Positions 1 to 8,922 of a DNA stretch of 15,208 bases are shown in pieces (the stretch's first letter is position 1; each line of letters begins with the position of its first letter). Under the pieces are notes generated by a model. It had not been told where the DNA came from, ran no database searches, and was given only the letters and a program-made list of their open reading frames with translations. The stretch comes from Miltoncostaeaceae bacterium (GTDB taxonomy: Bacteria; Actinomycetota; Thermoleophilia; Miltoncostaeales; Miltoncostaeaceae), in the NCBI GenBank assembly GCA_030598075.1, contig JAUVQP010000015.1, positions 1-15,208 of the forward strand. The letters are read 5' to 3'. Both the position numbers and the translations under genes were made by a program.

Positions 1-2
1 GC

Positions 3-56
3 ATGGTAGCGCGACATCGCCGCTCGGCCGCACGTTATGCGAGAGTGCCCGGGTGA
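3..56 (+). CDS. Possible 3' end of an upstream gene (partial)
   Basis: The frame read from base 3 is open from the window edge to a TGA at 54-56. Its last 17 codons give an Arg-rich tail, MVARHRRSAARYARVPG. This TGA overlaps the GTG start of purD as GTGA, exactly as at seven junctions inside the operon, which is the main reason to think a real gene ends here. The tail is too short to assign; purE or purK would fit the context but nothing in these residues identifies either. The ATG at 3-5 could be internal. An open frame of 18 codons is not significant by itself in DNA this GC-rich. Confidence 0.35.
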   Translation: MVARHRRSAARYARVPG

Positions 57-1330
57 GTCGCGCAGTGCTTGTCGTGGGCGGCGGTGGTCGCGAACACGCG
101 CTAGTACGCGCGCTGGCCGCATCGCCCGCTCGACCGCGGCTGCTCTGCGCTCCCGGCAACGTCGGAATCGCCCGCGAGGCCGCGACGCTGGACCTGCCCA
201 CCGACCCGGCCCGTTTAGCCTCCGCGGCGCGCGCCGAAGGTGTCGAGCTTGCCGTCATCGGACCCGAGGCACCCCTCGTCGACGGTGCCGCAGACGCCCT
301 GCGCTCCGAGGGCGTCAGGGTGCTCGGTCCATCGGCCGCCGCGGCGCGCCTCGAGGGCAGCAAGACGTTCGCCAAGGAGATCATGGCCGCGTCCGGCGTT
401 CCGACCCCCCGCTCGGTGACGGTCACCGACGTGCGCGCCGGCATGGAGGCGGTGGGCCGGCTCGGCCTGCCCGTCGCCGTGAAGGCCGACGGTCTCGCGG
501 CAGGCAAGGGCGTTGTCGTCGCCCGCTCCGAGGAGGAGGCGCGCGGCGCCCTGGAGGCCTGCATCGACGACCGGGCCTTCGGCTCGGCGGGCTCGGCCGT
601 CGTTGTGGAGGAAGGGCTCTCGGGCGCCGAGGTCTCGCTGATCGCGATATCCGATGGCCGCCGCGTGACACGGCTGCCCGCCGCGCGGGACTACAAGCCG
701 ATCGGCGACGGTAACACGGGCCCCAACACCGGCGGGATGGGGTCGGTGTCGCCGATCCCCGACATTCCGAGCGAACTGGCCGATGAGCTGGTCGAGCGCA
801 TCCACCGACCGGTCGTGGAGGAACTCGCCCGGCGCGAGACGCCGCTCGTCGGCGTGCTCTACGCCGGCCTGATGATGACCGCGTCCGGCCCCTCCGTCCT
901 CGAGTTCAACGTGCGCTTCGGCGACCCGGAGACGCAGGCGCTGCTTCCACGCCTCTCCGACGATCTCCTGGAGATCGTCGATGCGGCCGCGGCGGGGTCG
1001 CTCCCGGGGGAGGATCCGGTGGGCACCCGCGACGACGCCGCCGTCTGCGTCGTGCTCGCCTCCGCGGGCTACCCGCGGTCTCCCTCCACCGGCGATCGCA
1101 TCGAGGGGCTCGATCGCGCGGCGGCCACGGGCGCGCGCGTCTTTCACGCGGGCACCGCGGCACATGAGGACGGCGTGGTGACGGCCGGGGGCCGCGTGCT
1201 CGGCGTCACCGGGCTCGGGACGAGCATCGAGCTGGCGCGCACCCGGGCGTACGAGGCCGCGGACCAGATCGAGTTCAGGGGACGGCAGTTGCGCCGAGAC
1301 ATCGGCGCCGGACTCGGGGAGGGCGCGTGA
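53..1330 (+). CDS. purD: Phosphoribosylamine--glycine ligase (GARS)
   Basis: The product joins phosphoribosylamine to glycine using ATP, giving GAR (step 2 of purine synthesis, cytosolic). The 425-residue length is normal for bacterial PurD. Visible signatures are the N-terminal VLVVGGGGREHAL (5-17), the ATP-grasp segment AVKADGLAAGKGVVVA (142-157), the glycine-rich GDGNTGPNTGGMGSVSP (218-234) and the metal/ATP-binding EFNVRFGDPETQALLP (284-299). The GTG at 53 is the first start codon available in this frame, and homology begins right after it. A weak GAGAG lies 7 nt upstream. The stop overlaps the purB start by 4 nt. PurD heads the visible cluster here, whereas in Bacillus it is the last gene of the operon. 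Confidence 0.97.
   Translation: MSRAVLVVGGGGREHALVRALAASPARPRLLCAPGNVGIAREAATLDLPTDPARLASAARAEGVELAVIGPEAPLVDGAADALRSEGVRVLGPSAAAARLEGSKTFAKEIMAASGVPTPRSVTVTDVRAGMEAVGRLGLPVAVKADGLAAGKGVVVARSEEEARGALEACIDDRAFGSAGSAVVVEEGLSGAEVSLIAISDGRRVTRLPAARDYKPIGDGNTGPNTGGMGSVSPIPDIPSELADELVERIHRPVVEELARRETPLVGVLYAGLMMTASGPSVLEFNVRFGDPETQALLPRLSDDLLEIVDAAAAGSLPGEDPVGTRDDAAVCVVLASAGYPRSPSTGDRIEGLDRAAATGARVFHAGTAAHEDGVVTAGGRVLGVTGLGTSIELARTRAYEAADQIEFRGRQLRRDIGAGLGEGA
1318..1322 (+). promoter_or_regulatory. Ribosome binding site of purB
   Basis: GGAGG within a GGGGAGGG run at 1316-1323, 4 nt before the purB GTG and inside the last codons of purD. It supports the overlapping GTG as the real start. Confidence 0.7.
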
Positions 1331-2618
1331 TCGACCGCTACTCGCGGCCGGAGATGGCGGCGGTGTGGAGCGAGGGGGCCAAGCTCCGGCGCTGGCTCGA
1401 CGTCGAGCTGGCGGTCTGCCGAGCGTGGGCCGCCCGAGGCGTGATCCCCTCGGACGACCTGGCGGCGATCGAGGATCGTGCCGGCTTCTCCGTCGAGCGC
1501 ACGCGGGAGATCGAGGAGACGACGAACCATGACGTCGTCGCCTTTCTGACCGACGTCGCGGAGCACGTCGGGCCCGCGTCGCGCTGGATCCACTACGGGC
1601 TCACCAGCTCCGACATTCTCGACACCGGGCTGGCGCTGGCCATCACGCGCTCCGGCGAGATCGTGCTCTCCGGTCAGGCCGCCCTGACAACGACCCTCAA
1701 AGAGATGGCGCTGCGCCATGCCGACGTCGTCTGCGCGGGGCGCACGCACGGCGTCCACGCGGAGCCCACGACGTTCGGCTTCAAGCTGGCCGGCCACGCG
1801 TTCGAGAGCAGGCGCAACGAGGAGCGGCTGGCGGAGGCGCTCCGCGGGGCGCGGGTCGGCTCGCTGTCGGGCGCAGTCGGCACGTACGCGAGCCTCGATC
1901 CCGAGATAGAGGCCGTGGTCCTCCGCGATCTCGGCCTCGACGTGGAGCCCGTCGCGACGCAGGTCGTCCCGCGCGACCGGCACGCGGCGGTCGTGTCGGC
2001 CATGGCGATCGCGGCGAGCTCCCTCGACCGGCTGGCCACCGAGTTCCGGCACCTGCAGCGGACGGAGCTTCGCGAGGTGGAGGAGGCCTTCGCGACGGGG
2101 CAGAAGGGAAGCTCCGCCATGCCGCACAAGCGGAACCCGATCACCGCCGAGCGCATCTCGGGACTGGCTCGGGTGGTTCGCGGGCATGCCGTGGCGGCGC
2201 TCGAGAACATCGCGCTGTGGCACGAGCGCGACATCTCCCACAGCTCCGTCGAGCGCATCATCCTTCCCGACGCGTTCCTGGCGCTCGACCATATGCTGGC
2301 GAGCATGGCGCGCTTGGTCGAGGGCCTCGTGGTCTACCCCGAGCGCATGCAGGCGACGCTCGACGGCTCGCTCGGTCTGGTCTACTCCCAGCGCGTGCTG
2401 CTCGCGCTGGTCGACTCCGGGCTCGGCCGAGAGGACGCCTACGCCATCGTTCAGGACAGCGCGATGCGCGCCTGGGACGAAGGGCAGCACCTGCGAAGGC
2501 TGCTCGAGGACGATCCACGAGCCGCCGAACGGCTCGACGCCGACGCGTTCGACGAGCTCTTCAGCGCCGGCTGGCACACCCGCCACATCGACTCCGTGAT
2601 GGCGCGCGTGGCGTCCCT

Positions 2619-2622
<4 letters not shown>
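1327..2622 (+). CDS. purB: Adenylosuccinate lyase
   Basis: The enzyme cleaves fumarate from SAICAR to give AICAR in IMP synthesis, and also from adenylosuccinate to give AMP, so it serves two pathway points. The 431 residues match the Bacillus-type length. Histidines fall at the positions known as catalytic in B. subtilis PurB: H68 in TTNHD, H89 in HYGLTSSD and H141 in RTHGVHAEPTT. The fumarase/aspartase-superfamily signature GSSAMPHKRNP spans 261-271, with the mobile-loop serines at 262-263. WHERDISHSSVER follows, as is typical. The GTG start shares a GTGA with the purD stop and has a good GGAGG. Its own stop overlaps the purC start. The enzyme is normally a homotetramer with active sites built from three subunits. 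Confidence 0.97.
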
Positions 2623-3487
<865 letters not shown>

Positions 3488-3491
<4 letters not shown>

Positions 3492-3724
3492 CGCGCGTCG
3501 TGGTCACCGTGATGCCGAAGGCCGGGGTGCTGGACCCCCAGGGCCAAACCGTGGAAGGCGCCCTCGGGCGCCTCGGCTTCGGCGGCGTGAGCGACGTCCG
3601 GGTCGGCAAGCGCATCGAGCTGGAGGTCGGTGGCGACGACCCGCTCGCCGCGGTCCACGAGATGTGCGAGCGCTTGCTCGTGAACGCCCTGATCGAGGAC
3701 TACGACGTGCGCGCCGAGTCGTGA
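3488..3724 (+). CDS. purS: FGAM synthase small subunit PurS
   Basis: PurS is the small structural subunit that holds PurQ and PurL together in the three-part FGAM synthase. The 78-residue length fits the family. Recognisable features are the opening VVVTVMPKAGVLDPQGQTVEGALGR split over residues 4-28 (known family pattern: V.V..K.GVLDPQG..V..AL..LG), then VRVGKRIELE (38-47) and a C-terminal MCERLLVNALIEDYDV (59-74). The protein sits between purC and purQ, its standard place in Bacillus-type operons. GTGA overlaps join it to both neighbours, which would help keep subunit output balanced. It has no catalytic residues of its own. Confidence 0.96.
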
Positions 3725-4359
3725 GCGTCGCCGTTCTGCGGTTTCCGGGGTCGCTCGATCACGAGAGCGCCCAGCGCGCGGTGGAAAGCGTCGGCGGCAT
3801 CGCCACGTCGGTCTGGCACGCCGACGCGGAACTGCCCGCCGGGGTCGGAGCCGTCGTTGTCCCCGGAGGCTTCTCCTACGGTGATCACCTGCGCCCCGGG
3901 GCTGTGGCGAGCCGCGCGCCGATCATGGGCGCCGTCCGGCGCCACGTCGACCGGGGCGGGCTCGTGCTCGGAATATGCAACGGCTTCCAGGTCCTGTGCG
4001 AAGCCGGGTTGCTGCCGGGCGCGCTGCGACCGAACGCCACGTTGACCTTCGTCTGCCGTCAGGCCTCCGTGGAGGTCGCCGACGATGGCAGCCCGTGGAC
4101 CGCCCCGCTCGGCGTGGGGGCGCGTCTCTCGATCCCGATCAAGAACAACCAGGGCGCCTGGTTCGGGCACCCCGAGATCGACCGTGTGGCGCTGCGTTAC
4201 GTCGGCGACGACCGGTTGGGGTCGGTCACGGCCGCGGCCGGCGTCCTGGACGAGTCGGGGCGCGTCCTCGGCCTGATGCCCCATCCGGAGGAGGCCTGTG
4301 ATCCACTGCTGGGCTCCACGGACGGGCAATCGCTGTTCGGCGTCGCGGCGGCCGCGTGA
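3721..4359 (+). CDS. purQ: FGAM synthase glutaminase subunit PurQ
   Basis: PurQ releases ammonia from glutamine and passes it to PurL for FGAR amidation. It is a class I glutamine amidotransferase. The chosen GTG at 3721 shares GTGA with the purS stop and gives 212 residues. An upstream start at 3664 in the same frame would overlap purS by 61 nt and add residues before the family's first strand, so it is rejected. The triad is intact: C86 in LGICNGFQVLCEAGLLPG, H188 and E190 in LMPHPEEA. GGFSYGDHLRPGA (49-61) is the oxyanion-region signature. Three usual motifs are altered: FPGSNCD reads FPGSLDHE (8-15), the HGEG/SGEG region reads IKNNQGAWF (140-148), and the NGS...IAGI region reads LGSVTAAAGV. 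The assignment is secure from the triad and the context. Confidence 0.94.
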   Translation: MSVAVLRFPGSLDHESAQRAVESVGGIATSVWHADAELPAGVGAVVVPGGFSYGDHLRPGAVASRAPIMGAVRRHVDRGGLVLGICNGFQVLCEAGLLPGALRPNATLTFVCRQASVEVADDGSPWTAPLGVGARLSIPIKNNQGAWFGHPEIDRVALRYVGDDRLGSVTAAAGVLDESGRVLGLMPHPEEACDPLLGSTDGQSLFGVAAAA

Positions 4360-6530
4360 GCGGCGCAACGAAACCGAAGCATCGCGCGCTCGGTCTGACC
4401 GACCGCGAGGCGGAGCGCATCACGGCGCTCCTCGACCGCGAGCCCACCGACCCCGAGCTGGTCATGTTCAGCCTTATGTGGAGCGAGCACTGCTCCTACA
4501 AGCACAGCCGCCGCCTGCTGGGACGCTTCCCCTCCGAGGGGCCCGGCGTCCTTCAGGGCCCGGGGGAGAACGCGGGCGTCGTCGAGATCGAGCCCGGCCG
4601 GGCGCTGGCCCTGAAGATCGAGAGCCACAACCACCCCTCGGCCGTGGAGCCGTTCGAAGGCGCGGCGACCGGGGTCGGCGGCATCGTTCGCGACATTCTG
4701 GCGATGGGCGCGCGGCCCATCGCGCTGCTCGACAGCCTGCGGTTCGGCGAGCTGCGGAGCGCGAGAAGCCGCCACCTCTTCGTGCGCTCGGTGGCAGGCA
4801 TCGGCCACTACGGCAACTGCATCGGGGTGCCAACGGTCGGCGGAGAGGTGGCGTTCGACGACCGCTACGAAGACTCGTGCCTCGTCAACGCCATGTGCGT
4901 GGGCGTCGTGGAACCGGGACGCGTTCTGCGCGCCGCGGCATCGGGGGCCGACAACGCGGTGGTGCTGATCGGCAACCGCACCGGCGCCGACGGCATCGGG
5001 GGCGCGAGCATCCTGGCGTCGGCGGAGCTCGACGAGGACGAGGACCGGCGGCCGTCCGTCCAGGTCAGCGACCCCTTCACCGAGCGCAAGCTCATGGACT
5101 GCTGCCTGGAGCTCGCCTCGTCAGATCTCCTCGTCGCCCTTCAAGACCTCGGCGCGGCCGGACTCACAAGCGCATCGAGCGAGATGGCCGCCAAGGGCGG
5201 GGTCGGGATCGACATCGATCTGGATGCCGTTCCGCTGCGGCAGGCGCTCACCCCGGCCGAGATCCTCGTGTCCGAGAGCCAGGAGCGCATGCTCGCTGTG
5301 GTCGAGCCACGCTTGCTCGACGAGGTGATTCGGGTGTGCCGCCGATGGGAGCTGGACGCGACCCGAATCGGCGTCGTCACCGACGACGGTGACCTTGTCG
5401 CGCGGAGCGGCGGCGAGGTCGTCGCGAGGATCCGCGCGACGTCCCTCACCGACGAGGCGCCCGCCTACCGCGTGGCGCTCCATGCCCCGTCGCCCTCCGA
5501 GCCGCTGGATCTGGCCGACGTCCCCGAGCCCACCGACCTGGCGACCGCCTGGCGCGAGCTGCTCGGTCGCCCGAACGTGGCGAGCAAGCGGTGGGTCTTC
5601 GAGCAGTACGACCACCTCGTGGGCGCGAACACCATCGTTCGGCCCGGCGGCGACGCGGCGGTGGTGCGGCTGCCGGGATCAAACCGCGCGATCGCCCTCA
5701 CGACCGACTGCGCGGAGCGACACGCCGAGCTCGACGCGCGAGGCGGCGGCGCGGCGTCCGTGCTGGAGGCGGCGCGCAACATCGCGGCGGTCGGCGCGCG
5801 CCCGCTCGCGGCGACAGACTGCCTCAACTTCGCCAATCCCGAGAAGGGCTCCACGGGTTGGCGTTTGCGCGAGGTCATCGAGGGAATGTCCCAGGCGCTC
5901 GAGGCGCTCGGGATCCCCATCGTGTCCGGCAACGTCTCTCTCTACAATGAGAGCCCTGCACGAGCGATCTACCCAACCCCGGTGGTGGGCATGGTTGGCG
6001 TCATCGAGGACGCCGCGGCGCGCGTCGGCCACGGCTTCGTCGACTCCGGAGATGTCGTGCTGATAGCCGGCGGTGGGCGGCCACGCCTCGACGCCAGCGA
6101 ATGGCTCGGGGAGGCTCGTGGCTGTCCGGACCGTCCCGACGCGGCGAGCGAGGCGAGGCTCTGCGAGCTGCTGGCGCGCGCGGGAGAGCGGCGGCTGGTG
6201 CAAAGCGCGCACGACGTCTCCGGAGGCGGGGTCGCGGTGGCCCTCGCCGAGTGCGCGATCGCGGGCCGGCTCGGCGCCGACGTGGAGTTGCCCGTCGAAC
6301 GGCGGGCGGACGAGGCGCTCTTCGGCGAGGGCGGCGGCCGCGTCGTCGTGACGTGTCGTCCTCGGAACCTCGACGCCCTCCGCGACGCCGCCGGGGGCGT
6401 GCCGCTCACCGAGATCGGAACGGTCGGCGGGGATCTGCTTCGTGTGCGCATCGGCTCCGATATGGCGGAACTCTCCGTGGCCGATGCGACCAACGCCTAC
6501 GAAGCGGGCATCCCGGAGGTTGTCGCGTGA
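4356..6530 (+). CDS. purL: FGAM synthase large subunit PurL (small-type)
   Basis: This ATP-dependent synthase converts FGAR plus ammonia to FGAM (step 4). At 724 residues it is the short Gram-positive/archaeal PurL, which works with separate PurS and PurQ, not the ~1,300-residue single-chain form. Visible motifs: SLMWSEHCSYKHSRR (39-53) with catalytic-loop H45; GPGENAGVVEI (68-78); KIESHNHPSAVEPFEGAATG (87-106) then VGGIVRDILAMGARPIALLD; VGGEVAFD (161-168); DLGAAGLTSASSEMA in the middle; and, in the second half of the duplicated fold, FEQYDHLVGANT, LNFANPEK and SGNVSLYNES (usually YNET). HDVSGGGVAVALAE lies near the end. The GTG start shares GTGA with the purQ stop and has no strong Shine-Dalgarno, so coupling to purQ is likely. 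Confidence 0.97.
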   Translation: MSGATKPKHRALGLTDREAERITALLDREPTDPELVMFSLMWSEHCSYKHSRRLLGRFPSEGPGVLQGPGENAGVVEIEPGRALALKIESHNHPSAVEPFEGAATGVGGIVRDILAMGARPIALLDSLRFGELRSARSRHLFVRSVAGIGHYGNCIGVPTVGGEVAFDDRYEDSCLVNAMCVGVVEPGRVLRAAASGADNAVVLIGNRTGADGIGGASILASAELDEDEDRRPSVQVSDPFTERKLMDCCLELASSDLLVALQDLGAAGLTSASSEMAAKGGVGIDIDLDAVPLRQALTPAEILVSESQERMLAVVEPRLLDEVIRVCRRWELDATRIGVVTDDGDLVARSGGEVVARIRATSLTDEAPAYRVALHAPSPSEPLDLADVPEPTDLATAWRELLGRPNVASKRWVFEQYDHLVGANTIVRPGGDAAVVRLPGSNRAIALTTDCAERHAELDARGGGAASVLEAARNIAAVGARPLAATDCLNFANPEKGSTGWRLREVIEGMSQALEALGIPIVSGNVSLYNESPARAIYPTPVVGMVGVIEDAAARVGHGFVDSGDVVLIAGGGRPRLDASEWLGEARGCPDRPDAASEARLCELLARAGERRLVQSAHDVSGGGVAVALAECAIAGRLGADVELPVERRADEALFGEGGGRVVVTCRPRNLDALRDAAGGVPLTEIGTVGGDLLRVRIGSDMAELSVADATNAYEAGIPEVVA
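6515..6520 (+). promoter_or_regulatory. Ribosome binding site of purF
   Basis: GGAGGT 6 nt before the purF GTG, the best Shine-Dalgarno in the cluster. It lies in the last codons of purL and supports the GTG at 6527 over any farther upstream start. Confidence 0.75.
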
Positions 6531-7957
6531 GCGCTCGCGACGGCGACCGTCCCCGGGAGGCGTGCGGCGTCTTCGGCGTCCGCGCGCCGGGTCGCGACGT
6601 GGCGCGCCTCGCCTTCTTCGCCCTCCACGCGCTCCAGCACCGCGGCCAAGAGAGCGCGGGCATCGCGACCGCGGATGGATCCCACGTCACCGTGCAGCGC
6701 GACCTCGGGCTCGTGGACGATGTCTTCGACGAGCCGTCGCTCAGGAGCCTGACCGGCGACGCGGCCATCGGACACGTTCGCTACTCCACGACGGGGGCGA
6801 ACAACTGGGAGAACTCCCAGCCCGTCGTTTGCGGCCGGGACAGCGGGATCATCGCGCTGGGGCACAACGGCAACCTCACGAACGCCGACCGTCTCCGCGG
6901 CGAGTTGGTGGGCAACGGGGCGTCCGTCAGCGCCGGCAGCGACTCCGAGCTCATCGCCGCCCTCCTCGCCGCACAGCCCGGCAACCTGCTCGACGCCGTG
7001 TGCGCCACGATGCCGCTCCTTCAGGGCGCTTACTCGGTGGTCGCCCTCACCGAGGACGAGCTGGTCGCCTTCCGCGACCCCTACGGCGTGCGCCCGCTGG
7101 CGCTCGGCCGCCTGGCCGACGAGGGCTGGTGCGCAGCGTCGGAGACGTGCGCCCTCGATCAGGTGGGCGCGGAGTTCGAGCGCGAGGTCCGCCCGGGCGA
7201 GGCTGTGCGCATCGGCGTCGCAGGGACGGAGAGCCGCCAGGCCATGGCGCCGGCCGGTCCGCGCCTGTGCATCTTCGAGAGCATCTACTTCGCCCGCCCG
7301 GACAGCCTCCTTGACGGGCAGACGGTGTGGGAGTCCCGGCATGACATGGGAAGGGAGCTGGCGCGCGAGAGTGGCATCGCCGCGGACCTCGTCGTGGGGC
7401 TCCCCGACTCGGGTACGCCCGCGGCCATCGGCTACGCGCGCGAGTCCGGCATTCCCTACGCCGAGGCGGTCGTGCGAAACCGCTACGTGGGTCGCAGCTT
7501 CATCCAGCCCGATCCGGAACTGCGCCAACAGGGCGTCCGCCTGAAGTTCAACCCTCTGCCATCTGTCATCGGTGGCAAGCGCCTGGTCGTCGTCGACGAC
7601 TCCATCGTGCGCGGGACGACCACGCGCAAGACGGTTGCCATGCTGCGCGAGGCCGGCGCCGCCGAGGTCCACATTCGCGTGTCGAGCCCGCCCATTCTCT
7701 GGCCGTGCTACTACGGCATCGACATGGCGGACCGCGAGGAGCTGCTCGCCGCGCACAACACGCCGGAGCAGATCGCCGAGCTGACGGCGGCCGACAGCGT
7801 GGCGTATCTCTCGCTCCCCGGCCTTCAGCGGGCGATCGGGCGACCCTCGGACGGCTTCTGTCGCGCCTGCTTCACCGGGGAGTACCCCATTCCGGTGCCG
7901 GACGCGTCGGACAAACTTCGCTTCGAGGGGGCGGGTGCGACGGTAAGTCCAGCCTGA
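6527..7957 (+). CDS. purF: Amidophosphoribosyltransferase (glutamine PRPP amidotransferase)
   Basis: PurF makes phosphoribosylamine from PRPP and glutamine, the first committed and usually feedback-controlled step. The GTG at 6527 shares GTGA with the purL stop and gives 476 residues. A 12-residue propeptide (MSARDGDRPREA) precedes C13, the N-terminal nucleophile of the glutaminase domain, followed by GVFGV. The HRGQESAGIA segment (38-47) is typical. The phosphoribosyltransferase domain has the PRPP loop VVVDDSIVRGTT (354-365). Four cysteines, C248 in LCIFESIYFARPDS, C394 in WPCYYGID, and C445 and C448 in FCRACFTGEYP, fit the 4Fe-4S ligand set of B. subtilis PurF. The protein is therefore predicted to be the propeptide-processed, iron-sulfur type. 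The frame is open back to 6101, but that part overlaps purL and has no homology. Confidence 0.97.
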   Translation: MSARDGDRPREACGVFGVRAPGRDVARLAFFALHALQHRGQESAGIATADGSHVTVQRDLGLVDDVFDEPSLRSLTGDAAIGHVRYSTTGANNWENSQPVVCGRDSGIIALGHNGNLTNADRLRGELVGNGASVSAGSDSELIAALLAAQPGNLLDAVCATMPLLQGAYSVVALTEDELVAFRDPYGVRPLALGRLADEGWCAASETCALDQVGAEFEREVRPGEAVRIGVAGTESRQAMAPAGPRLCIFESIYFARPDSLLDGQTVWESRHDMGRELARESGIAADLVVGLPDSGTPAAIGYARESGIPYAEAVVRNRYVGRSFIQPDPELRQQGVRLKFNPLPSVIGGKRLVVVDDSIVRGTTTRKTVAMLREAGAAEVHIRVSSPPILWPCYYGIDMADREELLAAHNTPEQIAELTAADSVAYLSLPGLQRAIGRPSDGFCRACFTGEYPIPVPDASDKLRFEGAGATVSPA

Positions 7958-8922
7958 TGGACGACCCCATCTCGTACCGCGCCGCGGGCGTCGACATCGA
8001 CGCCGCCCGGCGCCATGCGACGGCGATCGCTCCGCTCGTGGCCGGCGGCACCGCGGGCTTCGCCGCCGCACGGCCCCTCCCCGCGGACATGAGGAACCCG
8101 CTCATCGTCACCGCCGCCGACGGGGTGGGCACCAAACTGCTCCTCGCTCGCGCGCTCGGCTGGGTGGAGGGGCTCGGTCAGGATCTGGTGGCGATGTGCG
8201 TCAACGACCTGGCCTGCACCGGCGCCGACGCGCTGGGCTTCCTGGATTACCTCGCCGTCGGAGCGCTCGACGCCGACGAGGCCATGACGCTCATCGCCGG
8301 CATCGCGGAGGCGTGCGCCGCCTCGGGCTGCGAGCTGGTCGGCGGCGAGACGGCCGAGATGCCCGGCCTCTATGCTCCCGGCCACTTCGACCTCGCCGGC
8401 TTTGCGTACGGGGTCGTGGAACGCGACGAGCTGTGGGGTCCACATCGCGTCCAGCCCGGCGACCTCGTGGTCGGCATTCCGAGCAGCGGGCTGCACTCCA
8501 ACGGGTTCACGCTGGTGCGAGCGCTCGTCGATCAGGGGGCGCTCGCGCCGAACCCGACGCTCCTTCTCGCCCCCACGCGCCTCCACGCACCCGAGCTCGC
8601 CGCCCTCCGGCGGGCCGGCGTCCCGGTCCACTCGGCCGCCCACATCACCGGAGGCGGGCTGGCCCAGAACCTTCCGCGCGCGATGCCGGAAGGCCTGCGC
8701 GCGGCCCTCGATCCCGCGACGTGGTCCATCGGGCAGGCGGCCGAGGCGATCCTCGCCACCGAACGCGTGAGCCTGGACGACGCGTGGGCCACCTTCAACA
8801 TGGGCTTGGGGATGTGCGTCGTCGTTCCGCAGTCCGCCCTCGACGGGGCCTTGGCCGTCATCGGGGACGCCCGGACCGTGGGATGGGTTGAGGAGGGCGA
8901 ACCGGGGGTGCGGTTTGCCTGA
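7957..8922 (+). CDS. purM: AIR synthetase (phosphoribosylformylglycinamidine cyclo-ligase)
   Basis: PurM closes the imidazole ring of FGAM with ATP to give AIR (step 5). The ATG at 7957 overlaps the purF stop by one base (TGATG). It is the only ATG start in the pur cluster, and family homology (ISYRAAGVDIDAA, 5-17) begins at once. The 321-residue length is slightly short against the usual ~340. Motifs: VTAADGVGTKLLLA (51-64; usual form SGTDGVGTK), DLVAMCVNDLACTGADALGFLDY (79-98, with the invariant ND at 83-84), LVGGETAEMPGLY (127-139), SGLHSNGFTLVR (177-188), HITGGGLAQNLPR (229-241) and FNMGLGM (280-286). It is related in fold to PurL. No good Shine-Dalgarno is visible, so the TGATG suggests reinitiation after purF. 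Confidence 0.96.
   Translation: MDDPISYRAAGVDIDAARRHATAIAPLVAGGTAGFAAARPLPADMRNPLIVTAADGVGTKLLLARALGWVEGLGQDLVAMCVNDLACTGADALGFLDYLAVGALDADEAMTLIAGIAEACAASGCELVGGETAEMPGLYAPGHFDLAGFAYGVVERDELWGPHRVQPGDLVVGIPSSGLHSNGFTLVRALVDQGALAPNPTLLLAPTRLHAPELAALRRAGVPVHSAAHITGGGLAQNLPRAMPEGLRAALDPATWSIGQAAEAILATERVSLDDAWATFNMGLGMCVVVPQSALDGALAVIGDARTVGWVEEGEPGVRFA

Noticed and set aside
1..52. Promoter or purine riboswitch ahead of purD
   Set aside because: Only 52 bp are visible, with no convincing -35/-10 pair (TTATGC at 35-40 is weak) and no room for a riboswitch fold; the region looks like the end of another gene.
1144..2586. Long minus-strand open frame opposite purB (480 codons)
   Set aside because: It lies antisense to a fully recognisable gene, is rich in Arg, His, Ala and Gly, and shows no family motif. 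In high-GC DNA the antisense frame of a real gene is often open.
2217..2618. Extended N-terminus for purC
   Set aside because: The frame is open upstream, but it overlaps purB and the added residues are Arg-rich without homology. The GTG at 2619 fits both the operon pattern and the family start.
6101..6526. Extended N-terminus for purF
   Set aside because: It would bury the nucleophilic Cys behind about 150 residues, overlaps purL, and ignores the GGAGGT-GTG signal at 6515-6529.
6497..8071. Long minus-strand open frame opposite purF
   Set aside because: It is a shadow of purF with no domain signature and a composition typical of antisense frames.
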